A stretch of 22,500 nucleotides of DNA from Prorocentrum cordatum (taxonomy: Eukaryota; Sar; Dinophyceae; Prorocentrales; Prorocentraceae): positions 20,001 through 42,500 of the forward strand of contig CAUYUJ010015731.1 in the NCBI GenBank assembly GCA_963575745.1, in the 5' to 3' direction. The notes beneath the pieces are model-generated. The model did no database searches, was not told where the DNA came from, and saw only the letters and a program-made list of their open reading frames with translations. Position numbers and translations under genes: made by a program. Of this stretch, positions 8,232-14,946 are shown one piece after another; positions within the stretch are counted from its first letter, which is position 1, and each line of letters begins with the position of its first letter.

Positions 8232-8415
8232 TTATGATGTTCCAACCTACTTTATCCTTGACCGCCAGGAAGAAGGTCGAGCACCAAGAAAGTACTGAAA
8301 CTAGGTTTTTTACCTGTCGGGCTCTGGGAGGCGATACTCGTTCCACACTGTTTCGATACTTGTCGGGGTGCTCGTAACTATCTCTGGGCTGGGGCCCTCG
8401 AGTACGATGGGAGCA
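8232..8415 (+). mobile_element. Family D fold-back element, copy 1
   Basis: It begins TTATGATGTTCCAACCTACT and then has GACCGCCAGGAAGAA, TCGAGCACCAAGAAAGTACT, TGTCGGGCTCTGGGAG, CACTGTTTCGA and GGGGTGCTCG. The same blocks occur in the same order at 8847, in part at 12110, and at 12373. TCGAGCACC near the left and GGTGCTCG near the right are inverted arms. No protein is encoded, so a non-autonomous (MITE-like) element is likely. Confidence 0.7.
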
Positions 8416-8846
8416 ACCGAACGCAAGCAGTACATGTGCACAACCATGCCTGGCCTTCCTGTGCCCTACGGTAGGTTCGTGCGGCGATGGCGCGCCGGCG
8501 ACGCCGGCGAAGGCGTTCAAGGTTGAACGCCTCATGATAGAACGACGCGAAAGCACCGAGGGACACTTTAACGCCGTTGGACCCGACAGAATTCAACTTT
8601 GAACGATCGGAGCCGGAGCCGCGATCGATTCGAGGTGCGGTGCCAGAGACCTTTGCGCGCGTCGACGCCGTTCAAACCTACCGCTCTTCGTCGGCCTCGG
8701 CCAGCAGGGCGAGCACACGCCGTGCGAGGGCCCAGGAGGGCCCCGGCCGGGCACGGTGGCCCCCGGCGACTCGAGGGAGGGCGTGGCCTCAGACGTCTGG
8801 GGACGGCGGGAGGCATCGGTGTCACCCCGACGTGTTGATGCTGGGT
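8416..8846. other. Unassigned sequence with a perfect 10-bp hairpin
   Basis: AGGCGTTCAA (8511-8520) and TTGAACGCCT (8523-8532) form a perfect stem with a 2-base gap, preceded by CGCCGGCGACGCCGGCG. Related TTGAACGCC/GCCGTTCAA fragments recur to about 8675. Frames are open on both strands but no domain is recognised. Confidence 0.4.
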
Positions 8847-9053
8847 TTATGATGTCCCAACCTGCTGTAGCCCTGACCGCCAGGAAGAATACTTCGAGCA
8901 CCCAAAAAGTACCGAAGCGCGAGGGTTTGCACGTGTCGGGCCCTGGGAGACACTCGTCCGACACCGTCTCGACACTGTTTCGACACTCTTTCGACACTTT
9001 TCCGGGTGCTCGAAATGATTTCTGCGATGTGGTCCTCAAGTGCGATGGGAGCG
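8847..9053 (+). mobile_element. Family D fold-back element, copy 2
   Basis: It begins TTATGATGTCCCAACCTGCT. The arms TTCGAGCACCC (8893-8903) and GGGTGCTCGAA (9004-9014) are perfect inverted repeats. Between them are GTGTCGGGCCCTGGGAGACA and a run of CGACAC-TTT motifs. Its right flank (TGCGATGGGAGC) also matches copy 1, which suggests that the unit extends past the arms. Confidence 0.75.
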
Positions 9054-9470
9054 GCATAGTGCTGGTATGCATCGCCCCTCCCAGGGGCGACGCGCGCGCC
9101 GAGGAGTCTTACAGTGTAAGCTCCGTGGCGGGCGCTTTCTGGCCATACACCGCTCGGGAAAGGCACACAAAGGGCTTCCGTGCCGTTCGCCGTCCGGGTT
9201 CCTGTCCTCCTCCGCGCGCGAAGGTGAGGAAGAGAGCGGCCTGCGAGCGCAGCCGCTCCGCTGGAGCCCTGCAGCCTCTGTCTCGTGTGCGCGTGCCTTC
9301 GACCAGCTTTCGCAGTGGCCGGCACTCGCGCTGCGGCGGTGGCGGTTGAGGCACGTCTTGAGCTGTCAAAGACATGTTCGTGCCATCTGTTCGGGAGGGC
9401 GGGGGCCTCCAGGGAGGACGCACAGTGCCAGCGTGCCCTCCCGCGTCCCACGGCATGGAGCAACCCCTCC
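9054..9470. other. Unassigned sequence
   Basis: This non-repetitive, moderately GC-rich stretch is open in several frames on both strands for 100 or more codons. No frame resembles a known family, and those frames owe their length to the adjacent TCC tract. Nothing further is supported. Confidence 0.3.
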
Positions 9471-9630
9471 TTTCCTCCTTCTCCCCCTCGTCGTCCTCCT
9501 CCTCCTCCTTCTCCTCCTCCTCCTCCTTCCCCTCCTCCTCCTCCTCCTCCTCCTCCTCCTTCTCCTCCTCCTCCTTCCTCTCCTCCTCCTCCTCCTCCTC
9601 CTCCTCCTCCTCCTCCACCTCCTCCTCCTG
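9471..9630 (+). repeat. (TCC)n/(CTC)n pyrimidine tract
   Basis: An almost uninterrupted TCC repeat with single-base variants (TTC, GTC) covers about 160 bp. Mirror-repeat pyrimidine tracts of this kind can form triplex DNA. The poly-Gly, poly-Pro, poly-Ser and poly-Glu frames are artefacts. Confidence 0.9.
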
Positions 9631-9832
9631 GTGTGGAAGGGGGGCTGAAAACACCTCGGGATCCTCGCCCTCGGCCGGGTCGCAGCCTCTGTCCTGCACA
9701 CTTCCTGGAGAGCTCGCCCCCACGGCCTGCGTCGCCCGCCTGGGGCATCGTCGGGGGCGCCTGGCTGCGGTGCATGGCGCCGGCCTTGCTGCAGGAGAGG
9801 CGAGCCGCGCTCCGCTGAGACGCCACGGGCTG
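9631..9832. other. Unassigned sequence
   Basis: This is GC-rich non-tandem sequence between the TCC tract and the 70-bp MITE. Nothing was recognised. Confidence 0.3.
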
Positions 9833-9916
9833 AGTAGATAGGGGGCCACATGCGAACCCTACCTTACCCCCCACGATTTCTGAGGGGGAGGGTTCGCATG
9901 TGCCCCCCTAGTAGAT
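9833..9916. mobile_element. 70-bp MITE with 7-bp target duplications
   Basis: The element spans 9840-9909. The left arm is 9840-9860 (AGGGGGCC, then ACATGCGAACCCT) and the right arm 9889-9909. Reverse-complemented, the right arm matches the left at 20 of 21 positions. The inner sequence has a second pairing, CCCCC with GGGGG. The heptamer AGTAGAT lies immediately outside both ends (9833-9839 and 9910-9916), a perfect target duplication. No coding capacity. The near-perfect arms and exact duplication suggest a recent insertion. Confidence 0.85.
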
Positions 9917-10078
9917 TTAAGTCGGGCGTGCCCTTCTACAGGAGGAATATCAAAACATTGGCAAACAAATGGTATGGGGAAGATCTTTCAACTATTTTGA
10001 GCTTTTGTTTGAATATGTTTTGAGTGGTTTTAGATGTTCCTCCAAAATCCACCTGTAGGGGGACATGCCCGACCTAAA
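9917..10078 (+). mobile_element. Family E inverted-repeat element, copy 1
   Basis: The left end is TTAAGTCGGGCGTGCCC then TTCTACAGGAGGA. The right end, reverse-complemented, is TAGGTCGGGCATGTCCC then CCCTACAGGTGGA. The core is AT-rich and carries the family motif CAAACAA followed by TATGGGGA. It begins immediately after the right target duplication of the 70-bp MITE. No protein is encoded. Confidence 0.8.
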
Positions 10079-10510
10079 AGTAGATCGGCCAGACTGCATG
10101 CCGAAGCAGAGGATGGACTGCGGCCCTTCCGGTCTACGCCCAGGGCCTCTTCCCTGCTTTTCCTCCTCCGCGGCCGCTCATGCCGCCGAGGCTCGGGTGC
10201 TGCAGTCGGACCGAGGCAGAAGATCGAGGGCGGTTGGGGGAGGGTACCCTCATGTTCTTCGTGCTTGCTGGATGTTCTTGTGTACCCTAGGGCGGGCACC
10301 CTTGGATGTGTTCCGTGTGTTTTGGCCGGCGGAGGGTCTCATGTTCTTGAAGGATGTGATTCTGGCATAGGTATGACTGTACGCCCAAGTCCTCCTCCCT
10401 GTTTTTCCTCCTCCGCGGCCGCTGACGCTGAGGCTCGGGCGCTACTGATGTGCTGGGAGGGCGGGTGGGAGTGAGCGAGACAGCTTGCGGGCGGGAAGGG
10501 TGTCTTGATC
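10079..10510 (+). repeat. ~70-bp direct repeat, two copies 245 bp apart
   Basis: 10133-10203 and 10378-10446 share TACGCCCA, CTCTTCCCTG-TTTTCC, CTCCTCCGCGGCCGCT and GAGGCTCGGG-GCT in the same order. Between them CATGTTCTT/ATGTTCTTG motifs recur at about 10252, 10272 and 10340. The repeat contains a NotI-type GCGGCCGC. No gene is recognised. Confidence 0.6.
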
Positions 10511-10960
10511 CCTCCCCCTACCCTCTCCCCCTGGACCTGGACGGTGGGGGGGTCGCGAGGTGTCAGAGTGTCTCTTGTGGCCCCGACAGGGAAGCCCAAA
10601 TCATTGATTTTGCATCAGGTTTTGGCCACATTTGGGCCTCCTCGGGGGGAGGGCGTTAATTCACTCCGGTCCCTCTTTTGATCGATCTCCTCCAAGATGG
10701 CCCCAATATGGCGCCGGAGGCTCCACAGGGTGCCCGAAGACGGCCCCAACAGGTGCCCAGGAGGCCCCAAGAGGGCGAAAGAACCTCCGAAGAAGCCCCC
10801 AGGATGCCCCCACGAGGCTCCCAAGAGACCCCCAAGAGTCTGCCCAGAGGCACTCAAGGCGACCCAAGAGGCATTGGCGAAAGGGCCAAAACCACTGATT
10901 CTACCAAGGTTCTGGCAACAGTTTGGCCTCCTGGGGGCGGGGTGCTAATCCCAACAGCCC
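10511..10960 (+). repeat. Family G repeat, copy 1 and a partial copy 2
   Basis: Copy 1 has an ordered head: CCCTCTCCCCCTGG with a G-run (10516-10550), ATTGATTTTGCA, TTTTGGCCACATTTG, GGCCTCCTCGGGG and TTTTGATCGATCTCCTCC (10675). A tail follows of degenerate ~12-bp units of the GAGGCCCCAAGA/GGCTCCCAAGA type (10720-10880). At 10887-10960 the head motif (CACTGATTCTACCAAGG, then TTTGGCCTCCTGGGGG) begins again without a tail. The head-then-array structure repeats at 11036. Confidence 0.7.
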
Positions 10961-11035
10961 TCTGGGCGTGAGTGGTTCAGAGCGTTTCCTCTTCCAACGC
11001 CCCTTCTTCCCCTTCGGGGAGGGCTTTTTCTCCTT

Positions 11036-11480
11036 CCCCTACACCCTCCCCCTGGGTCTGGGGGGGGGGGGGCGGCGAAAGGTTCGAGCGTCCAAAAATG
11101 CCTCGTCGAGAAGGTACACATGATTGATTTTACACATTTGTTGGCCGCATTTTGGCCTCCTAGTGGGGACTCTAATTTTTTTCTCGACCCCTCCTTTGAT
11201 CGATCTCTTCCAGTATGGTCCCAAGATAAACCCCGAGGTTCCCAAGGGTGCCCCGAGACGGCCCCAAGCGGCGCACAGGAGGCCCCAAGAGGCTCCCAAG
11301 ATGCCCCCAAGATGCCTCCAAGAGGCCCTTGAGAGGCTGCCAAGACACCCCCAATACGCCCCAGAAGGCTCCCCCGAAGCACCCAAGACGCTTCAAGAGG
11401 CCCCGAGGACCGCCACGAGGCCCCGAAGAGGCCACAAGAGGCCTACAACACGCTCTCAACAGACATCCGGAGAAACTCCG
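11036..11480 (+). repeat. Family G repeat, copy 3
   Basis: The head blocks match copy 1: CCCTCCCCCTGGGTCTGG plus a 13-base G-run, TTGATTTTACACAT, GCATTTTGGCCTCC and CTTTGATCGATCTCTTCC. The tail (11225-11480) is a long run of AAGAGGC-CCC units. Translated, it gives a periodic P-Q-E-A-P-R-type sequence in one frame. I regard that as a by-product of the ~12-bp period, not a protein. Confidence 0.7.
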
Positions 11481-11514
11481 AGAGGCATCCAAGAGGCATC
11501 TGGCCTTTCTGCCC

Positions 11515-11625
11515 GCCCTCCTCCTCCTCCTCTTCCTCCCTCCTTTCTCCCTCCTCCCTCCTCCCTCTTCTCCCTCCTCCGCCTCCTCTTCCTCCTCCTC
11601 GTCCTCCTGTTCCTCCTCCATCCTC
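11515..11625 (+). repeat. TCC/CTCC pyrimidine tract
   Basis: About 110 bp are almost purely pyrimidine, with CTCC, TCC and TTCC units. It directly follows the family G tail. Confidence 0.85.
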
Positions 11626-12109
11626 CCCTTTCGGGGTATGACGGTTTCCCAGCCTTGATCCAACGGTGTCCTCCCCCAGGTGCCCGATCGGGGCAACTCG
11701 ACTGGGCATCGTCCGTGGATTCAGTGCAGGCTCCCTCTGGGGGGCAGAATCTCGCCGTCAACCTTCGGCCACTGCTTTTTCGGGCCGGACGTTAGGGGGG
11801 TATTGGGAAAGGGGGCGGTTACGAAATTTGCTGCATGCAGCTGGTTTCGGCTCCGCCGCCGGGCCCATTCCTCGATACATGGGCGCCTCCCGGCGCCGGG
11901 AGGCGCCGGACAAATCAGCTGCGTGAGCTGATTCTCAACCCCCCCTTTGCTATCCCCCCCTTTCGCCCGACCCGATTTTTGCTCACCGCGCGAGGGGGTG
12001 TTGCCTTCGGGCCACGGCTCGGGCCTCTTTGCGTCCGCTGGAGACGATTCGGGCGTCCCTCTGCGGAACGCCCTCGGCGAGTCGCAGTGGCGGGAAAGCA
12101 GACCTTGAG
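11626..12109. other. Unassigned sequence containing a cluster of palindromes
   Basis: No gene is recognised. Three strong palindromic structures lie within 112 bp. CGAAA/TTTCG flank GCTGCATGCAGC (11822-11849). A perfect 26-bp palindrome occupies 11882-11907, with centre CCGGCGCCGG and ends GGCGCC. A perfect 8-bp stem is formed by AATCAGCT and AGCTGATT with a 5-base loop (11913-11933). No target duplication was noticed. Confidence 0.5.
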
Positions 12110-12204
12110 TTATGATGTCCCAGCCTACTTTAGCTTTTGATTACCATACATAATCTCGAGCACCAAGAAAGTAACGAAACTCGAGCACCAAGAAAGTTAT
12201 CGGG
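12110..12204 (+). mobile_element. Family D fold-back element, copy 3 (truncated)
   Basis: It starts TTATGATGTCCCAGCCTACT and reaches the left arm region, where CTCGAGCACCAAGAAAGT occurs twice in tandem (12161 and 12179). It stops at TTATCGGGGG. The right half with the GTGTCGGGCCC and CACTGTTTCG blocks is missing. It precedes a separate inverted-repeat unit at 12205. Confidence 0.65.
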
Positions 12205-12365
12205 GGTGGACAGACCTCCTACCCTGACACGTCGATTGAGGACTTGGCCGTTTTCGGTTCGCGAGAGGTCGTCGCGGCCGTCATTTCTGCGGGTCCAGGT
12301 CCGTCGGTTTCGGTCACAGGCCGTTTCCACTAAGGGGAGGTTTACTAAAGGGAGGTTTGTCCACC
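12205..12365. repeat. 161-bp unit with 15-bp inverted ends
   Basis: GGTGGACAGACCTCC (12205-12219) and GGAGGTTTGTCCACC (12351-12365) are inverted repeats with one mismatch. Near the right end GGGGAGGTTTACTAAAG is partly duplicated as GGAGGTTTGT. It separates family D copies 3 and 4. No target duplication was found, so its status as an element is uncertain. Confidence 0.5.
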
Positions 12366-12372
12366 GCCGAAG

Positions 12373-12550
12373 TTATGATGTTCCAGCCTACTTTAGCTCT
12401 TGATTGCCGTAAATAATCTCGAGCACCAAGGAAGTAACGAAACTCGCGGTTTTCCTAGTGTCGGGCCCTGGGATACACTCGTTCGTGTTTCGGCACTGTT
12501 TCGACACTTTTCCGGGGGCTCGAAATTATTTCTGGGATGTAGCAACATAA
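12373..12550 (+). mobile_element. Family D fold-back element, copy 4
   Basis: It begins TTATGATGTTCCAGCC and ends GATGTAGCAACATAA, so both outer ends read TTATG inward. The inner arms AAATAATCTCGAGCACC (12411) and the sequence at 12514-12532 (GGGGGCTCGAAATTATTTC) pair over about 17-19 bp with two mismatches. It shares the GTGTCGGGCCCTGGGA and CACTGTTTCGACACTTTTCC blocks with copies 1 and 2. At about 178 bp it is the most complete member. Confidence 0.75.
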
Positions 12551-12691
12551 GCCTTGAGGCGGGAAACCTCCAAGAGCTGGGGAAAACACGTCCGACCCCC
12601 TCCTTTGCGAGAACCAGCGCGAAGTGGCACGGTCGGATACGCGTAAGGCGTAAGAATGACCCCTCGCCGGAGGGACTGTTGGGTGCAAGCC

Positions 12692-12807
12692 TGTTGGGGC
12701 CCCACTTGTCTCCCGAATTAACTAGTGCTTTGCGCGGCCCGCCTAGCTCTTAACTGGAAGAGGCTCGCTCTGAACCCGCAGACCAAAAAAATTGTTGGGG
12801 CCCCACT
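12692..12807 (+). mobile_element. A-tailed retroposon (SINE-like), copy 1, with 15-bp target duplications
   Basis: TGTTGGGGCCCCACT occurs exactly at 12692-12706 and 12793-12807. The 86 bp between them (12707-12792) start TGTCTCCC, contain CCCGCCTAGCTCTTAAC, GGAAGAGGCTCGCTCT and CCGCAGACC, and end in an A-rich tail. A related body with the same A-tail lies at 14450-14526. Short body, terminal A-run and a long exact duplication fit retroposition of a small RNA by a LINE-type machinery. The body has a possible stem AGAG/CTCT; I could not match it to tRNA, 5S, 7SL or a spliceosomal RNA. Confidence 0.75.
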
Positions 12808-12898
12808 GACCGCTAGCGCGACGCGATCCCAGCGGACTGTGCGCTCGGGGTTGCCCCCTCGTGGCTCCCGAAGCGGCGCACCAACGGTCATCCTTGCC

Positions 12899-13064
12899 TG
12901 ACGTCGGGCCTGCCCCTCTACGGGAGGATTATTCAAACATTGTAAACAAAGTGGTCTGGGGATGGTTTTTCAAAAAAAAATATGTTTGGCTATTCTGGTA
13001 CATGTTTTGACATTTCTTGTTGTCGTCCAAAATCCGCCTGAAGGAGGACACGCCCGACCTAACC
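12899..13064 (+). mobile_element. Family E inverted-repeat element, copy 2
   Basis: The left end is ACGTCGGGCCTGCCC then CTCTACGGGAGGATTAT. The right end, reverse-complemented, is TTAGGTCGGGCGTGTCC then TCCTTCAGGCGGATTTT. The AT-rich core includes TAAACAAAGTGGTCTGGGGA. It shows more decay between its arms than copy 3 of the family. Confidence 0.75.
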
Positions 13065-13635
13065 CTTGCCCAGGGTCACTTCTGCGTGCAGCCGATGTGT
13101 GGGGAGGAGCGAGGCTATCTGCAGTAGTGAAACAAGGGTGTGCGTGTACTGAATTTCGATGGGTTTCGAGAGTATGGTCGGGAGCTTTCGCTTAGCATGT
13201 TGCGCCGCCGGTTCTGGCCCACCACGCTGCGGCGCTACAATCTAACCATATCCCAGCCCCCCAGCATCAATCATCCGAGCTTTTCCCCAGCCCCCCGCCC
13301 GGCAGATCCCCCGTGTTTCATGGGGTTCAGCCTCTTGGCGGTAAGGGCGACGTAAGCTGAGCTTCTTGGATTGTCTTTGTTCGGGGACGCACTTGTGTCA
13401 GAAAGGGTGTGCATTCCTCGGCTTTCCCTGGATAAGTCCTGCGGCCTCTTTGTCCTTAGTCTGCCCGTCGCTGACTCTGACCCCCAGAAGACCGACCCCC
13501 ATGCGCAGGCGAGTGATCGAGGCGGAGCGGGCACGCCACCCGCGCGCAGGGGGCAGCGCGTGCCGCCGGGGCCGTCGCCGCGACACGCCAGGCAGCAGTC
13601 CCTGACCGTTCTCCTGCTGGCTTTCGAGGGCTTGG
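13065..13635 (+). repeat. Dispersed repeat shared with 5850-6000, in otherwise unassigned sequence
   Basis: 13248-13310 (CCCAGCC-CCCAGCATCAAT, then CCGAGCTTTTCCCCAGCC) and 13545-13608 (GGGGGCAGCG, GCCG-CGCGACACGC, CCTGACCGT) match the two blocks of 5850-6000. The 235 bp between the blocks here have no counterpart there. The remainder of the stretch shows nothing recognisable. Confidence 0.45.
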
Positions 13636-13830
13636 CTTATGTCGGGCGTGTCCCCCTACAGGGGGATCTTCGACGAAAAATTCACAATACCCCAAAAAAG
13701 CCCCCCAAAGGCCAAGACATATTCAAAAAGTAGTCCCCAGAGTATTTTTTGACTATTTTTGTATTGTTTTTGGGGTATTTTCCATTTTTCGTCGAGAATC
13801 CCCCTGTAGGGGGACAGGCCCGACTTAAGG
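13636..13830 (-). mobile_element. Family E inverted-repeat element, copy 3, with ~58-bp arms
   Basis: The left arm 13641-13698 and right arm 13767-13824 pair over about 58 bp with about six mismatches. Each reads inward GTCGGGC-TGTCCCCCTACA, GGGGGAT, CGACGAAAAAT and ATACCCCAAAAA. The core contains AGTAGTCCCCAGAG, the reverse complement of the CTCTGGGGACTA-type motif of copies 1, 2 and 4, so this copy is inverted relative to them. It has the longest and best-preserved arms and may be the youngest. Confidence 0.85.
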
Positions 13831-13844
13831 CGTGGCTGCGCGAG

Positions 13845-14225
13845 CAGAGATCGACGAAGAAACAACGCCACGAGCAGAACCTTTGGGCGCTCCGCGCGGA
13901 TTCCTTGGATCCGCGCTGGGCCCGCCCCCCGCGGCGCCTCCGGCGCCGCCCCTGGCTCAGGAGGGAAAAGCATACAGACACACACACACAGACACAATTA
14001 ATCGTCGATTCCCCAGAAAATATAGGAAAATATCGGGGTTGGGGGGGAAGACAAAACCCCAGAAAATATTGGAAAATATTGGGAATCCTTTTATTTGTGT
14101 GTATTTATTTGTGTGCCCCAGGGACCCTTCACTGGCGCGCTCCGCGCGCCAGGGGGAGGAGGGTCCAGCGCAGATCCAAGAAGTCCGGGCGGAGCGTCAA
14201 AAGTTTACGTTTATGGCGTTTTTCC
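13845..14225 (+). mobile_element. Family I fold-back unit with AT-rich core, copy 1
   Basis: The left arm (about 13853-13945) and right arm (about 14137-14225) are inverted relatives: CTTTGGGCGCTCCGCGCGGA, TTCCTTGGATC and GCGCTGGGCCC on the left pair with the complement of GACGCTCCGCCCGGAC, TTCTTGGATC and GCGCTGGACCC on the right. The core (13975-14135) is AT-rich with CGTCGATTCCCCAGAAAATA, AAATATTGG and TTTATTTGTGTGT. The same core occurs inverted at 14670-14822. The unit abuts family E copy 3 across CTTAAGGC. Confidence 0.65.
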
Positions 14226-14382
14226 GAGGCGGGAATGTATACATGACCACCGCCTGGAGGGTCCGTTCTCGGAGCCTCGGCAGGCGGCGGATATACGGAC
14301 ACATGCGGCCCCCCGGAGGCCAAAACAGATCCACATCCACCGCCCGCTGGGGCACCAGGACGTCGGTTCCCAGGCGGTGGAT
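14226..14382. repeat. Centre of the inverted composite, with a perfect 16-bp stem
   Basis: ATCCACATCCACCGCC (14329-14344) is the exact reverse complement of GGCGGTGGATGTGGAT (14373-14388), with 28 bp between. To its left, ACCACCGCCTG (about 14246) and CAGGCGGCGG (14281) form a weaker second inverted pair, flanked by GTATAC and ATATAC. No gene is seen. Confidence 0.55.
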
Positions 14383-14540
14383 GTGGATAAATCCCCTTGC
14401 CTTCCTCTCCCCTTGCCTTCCTGTGCCCTTCCTGTGCCTTCCTGTGCCCTGTCTCCATTAAAGCTGTGCGTAGCCCGCCTAGCTTTTAGCGGAAGAGGTT
14501 CGCTCTCGCCCCGCAGGTCAAAAAAGTGGATAACTCCCCG
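14383..14540 (+). mobile_element. A-tailed retroposon (SINE-like), copy 2
   Basis: The flanking repeats GTGGATAAATCCCC (14383-14396) and GTGGATAACTCCCC (14527-14540) agree at 13 of 14 positions. The insert has a 5' pyrimidine-rich part with three CCTTCCTGTGCC-type units (14397-14449). The body shared with copy 1 follows: TGTCTCC, ATTAA, GTAGCCCGCCTAGC, GGAAGAGGTTCGCTCT, CCGCAGGTC and a final run of six or more A. The 5' part is absent from copy 1, so copy 1 may be 5'-truncated or copy 2 may have carried extra sequence. The left duplication overlaps the stem at 14373-14388. Confidence 0.65.
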
Positions 14541-14544
14541 CCTC

Positions 14545-14940
14545 GCAGTCGTCTCTTCTGCCAAGAGGGGCCCCGACGCTCGCGCGCCCCCGGAGCGGGC
14601 CGGGGGCCGCCGGGGGGCCTGCGGCGGCGCACGCCGGGAAGGGAGGCGCCTCGCCGCCGCGAGTGAAGGGGCCCTGGGACATACAAATCAGTACACACAA
14701 ATGAAAGGATTCCCTATATTTTCTAATATTTTCTCGGGTTTTGTCTTCACCCCCAACCCCCATATTTTCCCACATTTTCTGGGGAATCGACGATTAAGTG
14801 TGTCTGTGTGTTGTTTTCCGTCCAGAGCGAGGCGGGCCCAGGCAGCGAGAAGCGCACGGGGCCCCTGCGAGCTGTTGGCGCGCCGCCGAGCTCAGCGGCT
14901 CGAAGCAGGGGCGCTCCTCGAAGCAAGAACGACCGCATAG
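14545..14940 (-). mobile_element. Family I fold-back unit, copy 2 (inverted)
   Basis: The core 14670-14822 is the inverted counterpart of 13975-14135, about 90% similar by eye, including GGGAATCGACGATTAA and ACATACAAATCAGTACACAC. The outer arms are more diverged and GC-rich (about 14545-14660 and 14823-14940); a GTCGTCTCTTCTGCC-like segment on the left pairs loosely with the complement of GGAGGAAGC-type sequence on the right. It leads into family E copy 4 through GCCATAGGCTTAAG. Confidence 0.6.
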
Positions 14941-14946
14941 CCATAG

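Noticed and set aside
8822-9874. 350-codon minus-strand ORF
   Set aside because: Its core is poly-Gly from the TCC tract at 9471-9630, and it also crosses family D copy 2 and the 70-bp MITE edge. No domain is visible.
11225-11480. Repeat protein of the PQEAPR type
   Set aside because: The periodicity comes from ~12-bp DNA units. The frame is open only because units are near multiples of three, and the reverse strand is equally open.
12707-12792. tRNA gene or tRNA-derived SINE
   Set aside because: GGTTCGCTCT in copy 2 recalls a B box, and TAGC-TTTT-AGCGG an A box, but they are only about 18 bp apart and no cloverleaf can be drawn.
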